From the NCBI GenBank assembly GCA_017432445.1, contig JAFRJC010000096.1, positions 1 to 58,354 on the forward strand: 58,354 nt of DNA. Reading direction: 5' to 3'. This stretch comes from Eggerthellaceae bacterium. GTDB taxonomy: Bacteria; Actinomycetota; Coriobacteriia; Coriobacteriales; Eggerthellaceae. This document shows, in pieces, positions 25,775-34,882 of this stretch (position 1 is the stretch's first letter; every line of letters begins with the position of its first letter). Both the position numbers and the translations under genes were made by a program. Under the pieces are notes generated by a model. That model was not told the origin of the DNA and searched no databases. It saw only the letters and a program-made list of their open reading frames with translations.

Positions 25775-26449
25775 CTATACGGCAGTTGACAGACGATATC
25801 CGACCTTTCGGATTGTTTCTATCTGCACCGACGATCCGAGGAACTTGAGTTTCTTACGCAAAAACGAGATGTAGGCCTCCACGTTGTTGTCGACCGCGGT
25901 CGACTCTACACCCCATACCTTAGCTATGAGCATGTCCTTGGAGACGATCTGACTTTTGTTGGACATGAGTATGTTGATGATCGAGAACTCCTTGAACGAA
26001 AGGTTGATGGATTTCGATCCGCATGAAAGGTCGTGGCTTTCCAGATTGAGCTCGAGGTCCTCATATGAGAGCGTTTCGAAGACCACCTGTCCCGTGCGCC
26101 TCGTGAGGGCGCGCAGGTGAGCGAGCATCTCGGTGGGAGAGAACGGCTTGGTCATGTAGTCGTCTGCGCCTGAGTCGAGGCCTTCGATCTTGTCGGGGAT
26201 CTGAGACCTGGCCGTGAGCATGAGCACCGGCGTGTCGACACCTTTGCGCCTCAGCTGCTTGACCACCTCGAAGCCATCCATTTTGGGCAGCATGACATCG
26301 AGTATGACGACGTCGTAGATGCCCGCTTCGGCGTAGTCCAGGCCTGATTGGCCGTCGTGGACCATGTCAACCTGATAATTGTTCTCCTCGAGAATCTTGC
26401 CGACGGCTTGCGCCAATCTGATGTCGTCTTCCACTATAAGTATCTGCAT
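25775..26449 (-). CDS. OmpR/PhoB-family response regulator
   Basis: A 224-residue DNA-binding response regulator. The receiver domain (1-115) has the acidic pair Asp8/Asp9, phospho-acceptor Asp51 in VVILDVMLPKMDG, Thr79 and Lys101 in MTKPF. The C-terminal winged helix (about 128-222) ends with the usual VWGVESTAVDNNVEAYISFLRKKL and IRKVGYRL. The start MQILIVEDD at 26449 is preferred over upstream in-frame starts because the receiver fold begins there. It is first in the operon with the kinase. Direct repeats in its promoter (26541-26564) suggest autoregulation. The copper operon is divergent from it. Confidence 0.95.
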   Translation of the reverse strand: MQILIVEDDIRLAQAVGKILEENNYQVDMVHDGQSGLDYAEAGIYDVVILDVMLPKMDGFEVVKQLRRKGVDTPVLMLTARSQIPDKIEGLDSGADDYMTKPFSPTEMLAHLRALTRRTGQVVFETLSYEDLELNLESHDLSCGSKSINLSFKEFSIINILMSNKSQIVSKDMLIAKVWGVESTAVDNNVEAYISFLRKKLKFLGSSVQIETIRKVGYRLSTAV

Positions 26450-26516
26450 CCCCGAATGCCCTTTCCTCGTTGATCCTGGCAAGGCGAAATGCTTCCTGCC
26501 GGATTGCTTTAGGGTA

Positions 26517-26564
26517 ATTCTACCCGAGAAGCTTAAACGCACCTGAAAGCCACCTGTAACCTGA
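26517..26564 (-). promoter_or_regulatory. Promoter and direct repeats upstream of the two-component operon
   Basis: On the minus strand TAGAAT (26517-26522) forms a -10 box. TCAGGT repeats lie at 26541-26546, ACAGGT at 26552-26557 and TCAGGT at 26559-26564. The first two repeats are 11 bp apart, the spacing of OmpR/PhoB dimer sites, and the nearest one occupies the -35 position with an 18-base spacer, as in activator-dependent promoters. Confidence 0.45.
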
Positions 26565-26602
26565 CAAGCGTACAGGCTCTTCATAATCCTGAGCATTTGG
26601 AC

Positions 26603-26631
26603 TTGTGCTTGAAGACTTCCTTCTATAAAAT
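26603..26631 (+). promoter_or_regulatory. Promoter of the csoR-copA-copZ operon
   Basis: TTGTGC at 26603-26608 and TAAAAT at 26626-26631 with a 17-base spacer, placing the transcription start just before or within the CsoR operator. Confidence 0.6.
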
Positions 26632-26639
26632 GTAAAAAA

Positions 26640-26656
26640 ATACCCCCTAGGAGTAT
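26640..26656 (+). promoter_or_regulatory. CsoR operator
   Basis: ATACCCCCTAGGAGTAT is an almost perfect dyad of the known CsoR-box form (TACCCC...GGGGTA type) located just after the -10 box and 15 bp before the csoR start. Binding here would block transcription without copper. Confidence 0.8.
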
Positions 26657-26670
26657 ATAGACGAGGTCTT

Positions 26671-26979
26671 ATGGAAAACAGAGAATGCAATTGCAGATAC
26701 AAGGAAACGCCACGCGACGAGGAGTTCAAGGCCAGCCTGCAGCGAAGGCTCAACCGTGCTATCGGGCAGCTGGGTGGCGTTAAAACCATGATCGACGATA
26801 ACCGTTACTGCGGCGACGTGCTGCTGCAGTTGGCCGCTGCAGAGAAGGCCGTGCACCGCGTAAGCGAGCTTATTCTGGAAAACCACCTGCATACTTGCGT
26901 CGTCGAGCAAGTGCGTAGCGGGAACGATGACGTGGTCGACGAGGCGATGGACCTCATCAGGAAATTTGGAGGCCGCTGA
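26671..26979 (+). CDS. csoR: Copper-sensing transcriptional repressor CsoR
   Basis: A 102-residue all-helical DUF156 repressor. Copper(I) ligands match the CsoR pattern: Cys47, His72 and Cys76, with the same 25- and 4-residue spacing as in Mycobacterium tuberculosis CsoR (36, 61, 65). The N-terminus has an added Cys pair (ECNC, 6-8) not needed by the family. It is the first gene of the copper operon and overlaps copA by one base (TGATG). A matching operator is visible 15 bp upstream, so autoregulation with copper release is likely. Confidence 0.93.
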   Translation: MENRECNCRYKETPRDEEFKASLQRRLNRAIGQLGGVKTMIDDNRYCGDVLLQLAAAEKAVHRVSELILENHLHTCVVEQVRSGNDDVVDEAMDLIRKFGGR

Positions 26980-29300
26980 TGGCTACTCAGCGATTTGACG
27001 TGACCGGCATGACGTGCGCCGCCTGCTCGACGCGAGTCGAGAAGGCGACAAGCGAAGTGCCCGGTGTCGAGAAGGCGGTCGTCAACCTGTTGAAGAACAG
27101 CATGGATGTCACCTATAACGGCAATCCGGCCACGATTGCAGCCATCAGCGAGGCTGTGGGAAAAGCCGGATACGGCGCATCTCCTCGCGTAGAATCCTCA
27201 TCGACAGGTGATTCAACGCAGGTTGCATCGTCGCAGAAAACCTCGCGACCCGAAAACGCTGCGGCAAAGGAGGCCAAGTCGGTGCGATTGCGCCTCATCG
27301 TGAGCTTCATCTTTGCCATACCGCTTTTCTACCTGGATATGGGAGCGATGTACGGATGGCCGCTTCCTCCGTGTTTCCTCGGCGCCGAAAATGCCATGAC
27401 GATGGGTTTGACGCAGCTTATTCTGGCAACGCCCATCGTTGCGGTGAACTACAAGTTCTTCCGAAACGGCTTCAAAGGGCTTGCCCATCGTGCACCTAAC
27501 ATGGACACGCTCGTTGCCCTGGGTGCAACTGCATCGATGATCTACAGCATCGCACAGCTTTACCATATCGGCATTGCCCTAGGAGCTGGCGAGTTGCACG
27601 AAGCCCATATGGCCGCCATGGACCTGTATTTCGAAGGCGCTGGCATGATACTTACGCTCATCACGCTGGGCAAGTACTTCGAAGCGCGCTCGAAGGGTCG
27701 CACGACAGACGCCATAACGGCGCTCATGGGCCTCGCGCCGAAGACGGCGACGCTCGTCGATGATTTCGGCAACGAGGTCGAAGTGCCCATCGAACAGGTG
27801 AAGCCGGGCGATATCCTCGCCGTGCGTGCTGGTCAGGGCGTACCTGTCGATGGCGTAGTCGTCGAGGGCAACGGCGTGGTGGACGAGTCGGCTCTGACGG
27901 GCGAGAGCGTGCCGGTGGACAAGCCGGTGGGAAGCGATGTGACAGGCGCCACAGTCAATACGGCTGGCTACTTCAAGATGCGTGCCGTCCGCGTTGGCGA
28001 CGACACGGCGCTTGCGCACATCATCGCGCTCGTCGATGACGCCACGAGCTCGAAAGCGCCCATCCAGCGCTTGGCAGACCGCATCAGCTCGGTATTCGTG
28101 CCCATAGTCATCGCCATCGCCATCGCAGTGTTCATCATATGGTTCGTGATATCGGGCATGGATATTTCGAAGGCGGTCGTGCATGGCATCGCCGTGCTCG
28201 TCATCAGCTGTCCGTGTGCGCTTGGCCTGGCGACTCCAACAGCCATCATGGTCGGTACGGGGCGTGGCGCCAAGCAGGGCATTCTCATCAAGAGTGCGGA
28301 GGCGCTTGAGAACTCCCACAACATCGCGACCGTCGTGCTGGACAAGACGGGAACTATTACGAAAGGAGCTCCAGAGGTCACGGACATCGTCGTTGCCGAT
28401 GGCATCGAGGAGGGTGACCTGCTCATGCTGGCCTACGGCATGGAGAAGAAAAGCGAGCATCCCCTTGCGCGTGCTATATGCGATTACGCGCAGGAACAGG
28501 GGAGTGACCAGTTGCCGGTGAAGGATTTCCGCCAGGTTGCCGGCCGAGGGTTGATCGGAACAACCGAGGGAGCCGAGGCGCTTGCTGGCAATGTCGAGAT
28601 GATGCGGGAGGCTGGAATCGAGCTCGGAGACCTCGAAGCACGCGGCGAGGAGCTCGCCCTTCAAGGCAAGACGCCGCTGTTCTTCGCGTGGGGTGGACAG
28701 CTGCTCGGTGTGATTGCCGTAGCAGACCAGGTTAAGCCTTCGAGCGCGGCTGCCATTCGCGAGATACGCGCACTCGGCGTGCGCACGGTCATGCTAACCG
28801 GGGACAACGAGCGCACGGCATCGGCCATCCAGAAGCAAGTCGGCGTCGACAAGGTTGTCGCGGGCGTGCTTCCCGACGGCAAGGACGCGGAAATCCGCGA
28901 GCTATCCGCCGATGGGAAAGTGGCCATGGTGGGCGACGGCGTCAACGATGCCCCGGCATTGGCGCGTGCGGATGTGGGCATTGCGATTGGCGCAGGGACT
29001 GACGTAGCCATCGAGAGCGCCGACATGGTGCTTGTGCGAAACGACCTGTTAGACGTTGCCGCTGCCATCCAGCTTTCGCGCGCCACGATGCGAAACATCA
29101 AGCAGAACCTGTTCTGGGCTCTGTTCTACAATGTGCTCTGTATTCCCGTGGCAGCAGGCGTGCTCTCGCCGTTTGGCATAACGCTCACGCCCGACATCGC
29201 AGCCGCGGCAATGAGCTTGAGCAGCATCTTCGTAGTCATGAACGCCTTGCGCCTGCGTGCGTGGAAACCGAAATGGACTACGGCAGCGAGAAGCGAGTAA
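26979..29300 (+). CDS. copA: Copper-exporting P1B-type ATPase
   Basis: A 773-residue Cu(I) efflux pump. One N-terminal heavy-metal-associated domain carries MTCAAC (Cys13, Cys16). Eight membrane segments are predicted by eye, with the transport motif CPC at residues 411-413, phosphorylation site DKTGTITKG at 455, SEHPLARAI and VGDGVNDAPALARADVG. The C-terminal membrane part has NLFWALFYNVLCIPVAAG and MSLSSIFVVMNALRL, typical of copper rather than zinc pumps. It overlaps csoR by one base and precedes copZ by 49 bp. Confidence 0.96.
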   Translation: MATQRFDVTGMTCAACSTRVEKATSEVPGVEKAVVNLLKNSMDVTYNGNPATIAAISEAVGKAGYGASPRVESSSTGDSTQVASSQKTSRPENAAAKEAKSVRLRLIVSFIFAIPLFYLDMGAMYGWPLPPCFLGAENAMTMGLTQLILATPIVAVNYKFFRNGFKGLAHRAPNMDTLVALGATASMIYSIAQLYHIGIALGAGELHEAHMAAMDLYFEGAGMILTLITLGKYFEARSKGRTTDAITALMGLAPKTATLVDDFGNEVEVPIEQVKPGDILAVRAGQGVPVDGVVVEGNGVVDESALTGESVPVDKPVGSDVTGATVNTAGYFKMRAVRVGDDTALAHIIALVDDATSSKAPIQRLADRISSVFVPIVIAIAIAVFIIWFVISGMDISKAVVHGIAVLVISCPCALGLATPTAIMVGTGRGAKQGILIKSAEALENSHNIATVVLDKTGTITKGAPEVTDIVVADGIEEGDLLMLAYGMEKKSEHPLARAICDYAQEQGSDQLPVKDFRQVAGRGLIGTTEGAEALAGNVEMMREAGIELGDLEARGEELALQGKTPLFFAWGGQLLGVIAVADQVKPSSAAAIREIRALGVRTVMLTGDNERTASAIQKQVGVDKVVAGVLPDGKDAEIRELSADGKVAMVGDGVNDAPALARADVGIAIGAGTDVAIESADMVLVRNDLLDVAAAIQLSRATMRNIKQNLFWALFYNVLCIPVAAGVLSPFGITLTPDIAAAAMSLSSIFVVMNALRLRAWKPKWTTAARSE

Positions 29301-29349
29301 AGGCTGTCGGCATGTCAAGCCGACATCGAATGTGAAAGGAGACTACATC

Positions 29350-29577
29350 ATGAGCCTGTTCAGCAAAAAGGAAACCGTCAAGTTGGAAGTCAGCGGCATG
29401 CACTGCCAGAAATGCGTCGGTCGCGTTTCGGAGGCGCTTCTCGGCGTTGACGGCGTTACGTGCGCTTCGGTGAGCCTCGAGGATAATACGGCAACTGCAG
29501 AAGGCCATGGTCTCGAGGCGCCTGCTCTTGTGGCTGCCGTCGAAGCCGCCGGTTACGATGCATCTATAGCCGAATAG
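29350..29577 (+). CDS. copZ: Copper chaperone, HMA domain (CopZ-like)
   Basis: A 75-residue HMA protein with GMHCQKC near residues 15-21 and the beta-alpha-beta fold pattern ending in ALVAAVEAAGYDA. It should carry Cu(I) to CopA in the cytosol. ATG 29350 follows GAAAGGAGA; an in-frame start at 29257 would overlap copA and adds no domain. Last gene of the csoR operon; an imperfect stem (29593-29637) follows but lacks a T-run. Confidence 0.92.
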   Translation: MSLFSKKETVKLEVSGMHCQKCVGRVSEALLGVDGVTCASVSLEDNTATAEGHGLEAPALVAAVEAAGYDASIAE

Positions 29578-29773
29578 TTTTCGCGTTGGAAGCACTGGGG
29601 CTATTACGCCGTCGACGGGCTACGTACGGCCACAGTGAACAATAAGTCAGAATGCCTGAGTGATTCAGTTCATTTTGGGGTACCATATCAGACGATGTGA
29701 AAGTGGCTTAAGGGAGCTGCTTTGGATCTCAGATCGTATCAGCGTAATGGAGCATTAAGTTAAGGAGTGCAAT

Positions 29774-32485
29774 ATGGCTGAAGCAATCAAGCGCGTGTAC
29801 AAGTTCGGCAAGGATGCCCAGGGCAACAACGTTACCGAGGGTAATAAGGATATGAAGTTCGTGGTTGGCGGCAAGGGCGCCAATCTTGCCGAGATGGCTA
29901 ACATCGGCCTTCCCGTACCTCCTGGTTTCACCATTACATGCCAGACATGCATGGAGTACGCAAATGCCGACAATACCTGGCCTGAAGGCGCCCTTGAAGA
30001 GATTGCCCAGTACCGCGAGGACCTGGAGCAGCGCATGGGCAAGAAGATCGGCGACGACGAAGACCCGCTGCTGGTTTCCGTCCGCTCCGGCGCCCCCATG
30101 TCGATGCCCGGCATGATGGACACCGTGTTGAACCTCGGTCTGAACGACCGCTCCATCAAGGGTCTCATCGCTCAGACTGGCAATCCCCGTTTCGCATGGG
30201 ATAGCTACCGTCGCTTCATTCAGATGTTCTCAAACGTGGTCATGGGCATCGACGGCGACAAGTTCGAGCATGCCATCACCGCCGCCAAGGAGGCCAAGGG
30301 CGTCACGCAGGACACCGACCTGACGGCAGAGGACCTCGAGGCCCTCGTCGGCGAATTCAAGAAGATCTTCACAGAATCCGTCGACCCCGAAGAATATCCC
30401 GAGCTCGTCGTCGATGGCGCTATCCAGTTCCCGCAGGATCCCGTCGAGCAGTTGCGTCTAGCCATCGAGGCCGTTTTCGGTTCTTGGAACAACCCGCGCG
30501 CTACGCTGTACCGTCAGCAGAACAAGATCGCCGACGACCTTGGCACCGCCGTCAACTTTCAGTGCATGGTGTTCGGCAACAAGGGCGACAACTCCGCAAC
30601 AGGCGTGGCCTTCACTCGCAACGCCGCTGACGGCACGAACGAGTTCTACGGCGACTACCTGGTCAATGCCCAGGGCGAGGACGTCGTGGCCGGCATCCGC
30701 AACACCTCCCCGATATCCGAACTCAAGAGCGTTCCCGGCCTCGAAGAAGCAGGTCAGGAACTCGAGGACATCTTCGTGATGCTCGAGAAGCACTTCCGCG
30801 ACATGATGGACATCGAGTTCACCATCGAGCAGGGCAAGCTCTTCATGCTGCAAACCCGCGTGGGCAAGCGCACCGCCGCCGCCGCACTGAAGATCGCCAT
30901 CGATATGGAGAAGGAAGGCCTCATCAGCAAGGAAGAGGCCGTTATGCGCGTGGAGCCCGAGCAGCTCGACCAGCTGCTGCACCCGCAGTTCGACAAGGGC
31001 GCGAAGTACGACATCGTCGCTCGCGGCCTGAACGCCTCTCCGGGCGCTGCCGTCGGCGCTGCCGTGTTCTCGGCTGACGCTGCCGTCGCCGCTGCCGAAG
31101 AGGGCAAGAAGACGGTCCTGGTCCGCTGGGAGACCACGCCTGACGACCTCGCCGGCATGATCGCTGCCGAGGGTATCCTCACCTCCCATGGTGGCAAGAC
31201 CTCCCACGCAGCCGTTATCGCCCGCGGCATGGGCGCTCCGTGCGTCTGCGGCGTCGAGGCCCTGAAGATCGACGCCGAGAAGAAGGAAGCCGCCATCGCC
31301 GGTACCGACATCGTCATCCGCGAGGGCGACATGATTTCGCTCGACGGTACTACCGGTATCGTCGTCCTGGGCGCTGTCGACCTGGTCCAGCCCGAGCTGA
31401 CCGGCGACCTGGACACCATCCTCGAGTGGGCCGACGAGTTCCGCACCCTGGATGTTCGCGCCAACGCCGATAACCCGGCTGACGCGAAGCTCTCGCGCGA
31501 CTTCGGCGCGCAGGGCATCGGCCTGTGCCGTACCGAGCACATGTTCCTCGGCGACCGCAAGCAGATCGTTGCCGACATGATCCTGGCCGAGAGGGGCGGG
31601 GAAGAGTACCAGGCCGCCCTCGACAAGCTTTACGAGGCGCAGCAGGGCGACTACTACGAGATGCTCAAGGCCATGGACGGCCTGCCCGTCATCATCCGCC
31701 TGCTCGACCCGCCGCTGCACGAGTTCCTGCCTTCGCCGCGCGAACTCGCTATCAAGGTGGCAGTCGACGCTGCATTGGGTACTCACGATCCTGCCGCGAA
31801 GAGGCTGCTCGCCGCTGCCGAAAATATGGCCGAGATGAACCCGATGCTCGGCCTGCGTGGTTGCCGCCTCGGCATCACGATGCCCGGCCTGTCTGCCATG
31901 CAGGTTCGCGCCATCGCCACGGCAACGGGCAAGCTCATCAAGGAAGGCTTCGACCCGAAGCCCGAGGTCATGATTCCTCTCGTTAGCATGGAAGCCGAGC
32001 TTGCCTTCGTGCGCGAGGAAGCCGAGAAGGCCATCAAGGAAGTCGAGGAGCGCGACGGCGTCGACCTCAGCTTCATCGAAATCGGCACCATGATCGAGCT
32101 GCCGCGTGCAGCCGTCACCGCTGACGAGATCGCCGAAAAGGCTGACTTCTTCAGCTTCGGCACCAACGACCTCACCCAGACGACGTTCGGCTTCAGCCGC
32201 GACGACGTCGAGGGCAAGTTCTTCAAGGATTACGCCAACCTCGGCATCATGAAGGTCAACCCCTTCGCAACCGTCGACGACGGCGTCGTGAAGCTGATCG
32301 ACATCGCCGTCAAGGGCGGCCGTGCCACGAATCCCGATCTCGTGACCGGCGTCTGCGGCGAGCATGGCGGCGATCCCGACTCCATCGCCAAGTTCAACAA
32401 GGTGGGCCTGAACTACGTGTCCTGCTCGCCTTACCGCGTGCCGGTGGCCCGTCTGGCCGCTGCCCGCGCCGCGCTTGCGAAGTAG
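29774..32485 (+). CDS. ppdK: Pyruvate, phosphate dikinase
   Basis: Interconverts pyruvate, ATP and Pi with PEP, AMP and PPi; common in anaerobes, where it often runs in the glycolytic direction. The 903-residue protein has the three usual parts: an ATP-grasp nucleotide domain opening FVVGGKGANLAEM, the swivelling phosphohistidine domain with His478 in GGKTSHAAVIARGMGAPC, and the PEP-binding TIM barrel with SFGTNDLTQTTFGFSRDD and a late GVCGEHGGD. ATG 29774 follows TAAGGAG. The 196-bp upstream gap holds no convincing promoter. A strong terminator follows. No regulatory protein (DUF299) is seen beside it. Confidence 0.97.
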   Translation: MAEAIKRVYKFGKDAQGNNVTEGNKDMKFVVGGKGANLAEMANIGLPVPPGFTITCQTCMEYANADNTWPEGALEEIAQYREDLEQRMGKKIGDDEDPLLVSVRSGAPMSMPGMMDTVLNLGLNDRSIKGLIAQTGNPRFAWDSYRRFIQMFSNVVMGIDGDKFEHAITAAKEAKGVTQDTDLTAEDLEALVGEFKKIFTESVDPEEYPELVVDGAIQFPQDPVEQLRLAIEAVFGSWNNPRATLYRQQNKIADDLGTAVNFQCMVFGNKGDNSATGVAFTRNAADGTNEFYGDYLVNAQGEDVVAGIRNTSPISELKSVPGLEEAGQELEDIFVMLEKHFRDMMDIEFTIEQGKLFMLQTRVGKRTAAAALKIAIDMEKEGLISKEEAVMRVEPEQLDQLLHPQFDKGAKYDIVARGLNASPGAAVGAAVFSADAAVAAAEEGKKTVLVRWETTPDDLAGMIAAEGILTSHGGKTSHAAVIARGMGAPCVCGVEALKIDAEKKEAAIAGTDIVIREGDMISLDGTTGIVVLGAVDLVQPELTGDLDTILEWADEFRTLDVRANADNPADAKLSRDFGAQGIGLCRTEHMFLGDRKQIVADMILAERGGEEYQAALDKLYEAQQGDYYEMLKAMDGLPVIIRLLDPPLHEFLPSPRELAIKVAVDAALGTHDPAAKRLLAAAENMAEMNPMLGLRGCRLGITMPGLSAMQVRAIATATGKLIKEGFDPKPEVMIPLVSMEAELAFVREEAEKAIKEVEERDGVDLSFIEIGTMIELPRAAVTADEIAEKADFFSFGTNDLTQTTFGFSRDDVEGKFFKDYANLGIMKVNPFATVDDGVVKLIDIAVKGGRATNPDLVTGVCGEHGGDPDSIAKFNKVGLNYVSCSPYRVPVARLAAARAALAK

Positions 32486-32512
32486 TTTATTCGCTGACAA
32501 CCGCACAAGAGA

Positions 32513-32539
32513 GGAGGGGGCTTCGGCCCCCTCCTTTTT
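32513..32539 (+). terminator. Rho-independent terminator after ppdK
   Basis: GGAGGGGGC (32513-32521), TTCG loop, GCCCCCTCC (32526-32534) and five T residues: a textbook terminator, also placed between convergent ppdK and mnmA. Confidence 0.92.
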
Positions 32540-32581
32540 ACAAGGGGTTGATGCGGGAATGGCGGTAGCTGCGCTCCGCCG

Positions 32582-33679
32582 TTACCTTTCGATGGTGCCG
32601 CCGCAGACGACGGTGTCGTCATCGTAGAGGACGGCCGCTTGGCCAGCGGCGCAGGCGCGTTGGGGTTCGTCGAAGTGGATGAGGACCCGATATTCGTCGG
32701 TTTGCTCGACGGTGGCGCCGAGCGGCTTTTGACGGTAATGGGTCTTGACCGTGAAGTGTTCTGGCTGTTCGAGGTATGCACGGGAGATGAAGTTGACATC
32801 CCGAACTTTCACGGTGTCACAGCGCGTGCGCTCAGCTGTATCGACGACGAGCTCGTTGCGCTCGACGTCTTTCGAGAAAACGTAGAGTGGTTCGGCCGCT
32901 GCCACCCCTATGCCTTTTCGTTGTCCAATGGTGTAATGGATGAGGCCGGAATGCTTTCCGAGCAGCTTTCCTTCGCGGTCGACGATCGGCCCGGGGTGAA
33001 AAGCGCTAGAGTCGCCATCGTGTCTGCGGATGAAGGCGGCGTAGTCTCCGTCAGGTACGAAGCATATGTCTTGGCTCTCGGTTTTTCGCGCATTCGAGAA
33101 CCCGTGTTCCTGAGCAAGGGCGCGCACCTGCGGCTTGGTGAGATCTCCAAGAGGGAAGAGCATGTGGGCGAGCGTGTCCTGCGTGAGGTGGAACAACACG
33201 TAAGACTGGTCCTTGTTCGCGTCAAGGCCCCGTTTGAGCTCGTAGCGTCCCGTTTCGGCATTGAAGGCACGGCGTGCATAATGGCCCGTAGCCACGTAAT
33301 CGAAGGACAGCTCTCGACGACGTTGCTGGAGCGCCTCGAACTTGAGGTAGCGGTTGCAGTCGATGCAGGGGTTCGGAGTCTCGCCAGCGAGGTAAGCCCG
33401 GCAGAAACGCTCCACGACGTGTTCTGCGAAGGAATGAGTGAAGTTGTATACGAAATGCTCAAGGCCCAAATCCAGGCAAACCTGACGTGCGTCTTCGACG
33501 TCGTCAAGCGAGCAACAGCTGCTCTCGCCCTCGACGAAGATATCGTCGTTGCCGAAGAGCTTCATCGTGACGCCTGTGACGTCGTAGCCGGCGTCACGCA
33601 GCACGAGGGCGCCGACTGAGCTGTCGACACCACCGCTCATGGCCATGAGGACCTTTTCGGCTGCTTCCTTCACGAGCAT
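32582..33679 (-). CDS. mnmA: tRNA-specific 2-thiouridylase MnmA
   Basis: Adds sulfur at U34 of Lys, Glu and Gln tRNAs. The 365-residue protein has the PP-loop AMSGGVDSS (13-21), the first cysteine motif TPNPCIDCN (Cys105/Cys108) and the partner Cys206 in ESQDICFVPDGDY. The C-terminal barrel ends in ACAAGQAAVLYDDDTVVCGGTI. I start at ATG 33679 with GGAAGGTG upstream; a longer frame to 33790 lacks conserved sequence. It is convergent with ppdK and divergent from mtnA, so it is a single-gene unit. Its cysteine desulfurase partner is not in the window. Confidence 0.95.
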   Translation of the reverse strand: MLVKEAAEKVLMAMSGGVDSSVGALVLRDAGYDVTGVTMKLFGNDDIFVEGESSCCSLDDVEDARQVCLDLGLEHFVYNFTHSFAEHVVERFCRAYLAGETPNPCIDCNRYLKFEALQQRRRELSFDYVATGHYARRAFNAETGRYELKRGLDANKDQSYVLFHLTQDTLAHMLFPLGDLTKPQVRALAQEHGFSNARKTESQDICFVPDGDYAAFIRRHDGDSSAFHPGPIVDREGKLLGKHSGLIHYTIGQRKGIGVAAAEPLYVFSKDVERNELVVDTAERTRCDTVKVRDVNFISRAYLEQPEHFTVKTHYRQKPLGATVEQTDEYRVLIHFDEPQRACAAGQAAVLYDDDTVVCGGTIER

Positions 33680-33788
33680 CACCTTCCGCGGGCGCGATAT
33701 TAGCGGCATTGCAGCATTATCCTGCCATGCATTGTAGGCGTCTGCAATAATAAGCGATAGAGAAATGGCGGGATAGATTGGGCTGCAC

Positions 33789-34814
33789 ATGGAATTACGA
33801 CTGGACAGGATACCGAGATCGGTTGAACTTGCACGCGCTGGGGATGAAATCCTGTTCAGTTATGTCGACGAGCGCCTTTTGCCCGAAGAGCTCCTCGTGC
33901 GCCAGACTGGCAGCTGGGAAGAGGTCGTCGATGCGATAAAGACCCTTGCCGTAAGGGGAGCGCCTGCAATCGGCCTCGCCGGCGCAGCCGCCCTCGTGCT
34001 TTGGGTTAGCAGGGCAGAATCGCTGGCCGCTATCGAAGAGGTTGCGGAAAAGATAGCGACGGCAAGGCCGACGGCGGTCAACCTGCGCTGGGGTGTCGAG
34101 CGCGTGCTCGAAGCGGCGAAAGCCGAAGCCGCGACGGAAAGGGGCCCAGCGTGCGTTGCTGACGCTCTCTACGCGCTCGTTAGCGAAATGCAAGAAGAGG
34201 ACGAGCGGGTTAACCGCGAAATGGGCTCAAACGGAGCGCAACTGCTTCCCTCGGGTGCGCGCGTGCTGACGCACTGCAATGCCGGCAGCCTTGCGACATG
34301 CTATTACGGTACGGCTCTTGGCGTCGTGTACGCTGCGGCCGAACAGGGGAAGATCGAGCGCGTCTATGCCGACGAGACGAGGCCGGTGGGGCAGGGCGCG
34401 CGCCTGACCACATGGGAGCTTGCGCGAGCCGGCGTCCCGGTCACGCTCATATGCGACAACATGGCTGCCTCCCTCATGGCGCAAGGTGAGGTGGATGCCG
34501 TTGTCGTAGGCGCAGACCGCATCGCGGCGAACGGGGATACGGCCAACAAGATCGGCACGTACGGCGTAGCAGTCCTTGCGCGAGAGCACGGCATCCCGTT
34601 CTACGTGGTCGCGCCAACCTCGACCATAGATCCGACGCTGCCGGACGGCTCGGGCATCGTCGTCGAGCAGCGAGATCCATCCGAGGTCCTGCCGAGGGCC
34701 ATTGATGGGGTCGAGGTGTGGAATCCTGCGTTCGATGTCACGCCTGCTCGCTACATCACGAAGATCGTCACCGAGCGCGGCGTCTTCGACCCTGCGGATA
34801 TCCTCGGAGAATAA
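33789..34814 (+). CDS. mtnA: S-methyl-5-thioribose-1-phosphate isomerase
   Basis: Converts 5-methylthioribose-1-phosphate to the ribulose form in methionine salvage. The 341 residues are typical. Catalytic residues are present: Cys163 in LTHCNAGSLAT and Asp243 in VVGADRIAANGDTANKIGT; the substrate loop VRGAPAIGLAGA is at 55-66. No other mtn genes are near, so the gene may instead serve a partial salvage route, or an eIF2B-like isomerase with related substrates. It diverges from mnmA with a 109-bp gap and a weak terminator follows. Confidence 0.92.
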   Translation: MELRLDRIPRSVELARAGDEILFSYVDERLLPEELLVRQTGSWEEVVDAIKTLAVRGAPAIGLAGAAALVLWVSRAESLAAIEEVAEKIATARPTAVNLRWGVERVLEAAKAEAATERGPACVADALYALVSEMQEEDERVNREMGSNGAQLLPSGARVLTHCNAGSLATCYYGTALGVVYAAAEQGKIERVYADETRPVGQGARLTTWELARAGVPVTLICDNMAASLMAQGEVDAVVVGADRIAANGDTANKIGTYGVAVLAREHGIPFYVVAPTSTIDPTLPDGSGIVVEQRDPSEVLPRAIDGVEVWNPAFDVTPARYITKIVTERGVFDPADILGE

Positions 34815-34820
34815 TGCAAT

Positions 34821-34837
34821 AACCTCAGAGGTTTTTT
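34821..34837 (+). terminator. Short terminator after mtnA
   Basis: AACCT-CAG-AGGTT (34821-34833) followed by a run of six T residues. The stem is short but the T-tract is good. Confidence 0.5.
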
Positions 34838-34844
34838 ATATCCG

Positions 34845-34874
34845 TTGATGCTTCTGCGTTATTGCGGCTATAAT
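34845..34874 (+). promoter_or_regulatory. azlCD promoter, close to the start codon
   Basis: TTGATG (34845-34850), 18-base spacer, consensus TATAAT (34869-34874). The GTG start of azlC is at 34883, only 8 bases after the -10 box, so the transcript should begin at or within a base or two of the start codon. Confidence 0.7.
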
Positions 34875-34882
34875 CGCAAATC

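Noticed and set aside
29593-29637. Terminator after copZ
   Set aside because: The stem has a mismatch and an inner self-palindrome, and lacks a T-run; support is too weak to list as a terminator.
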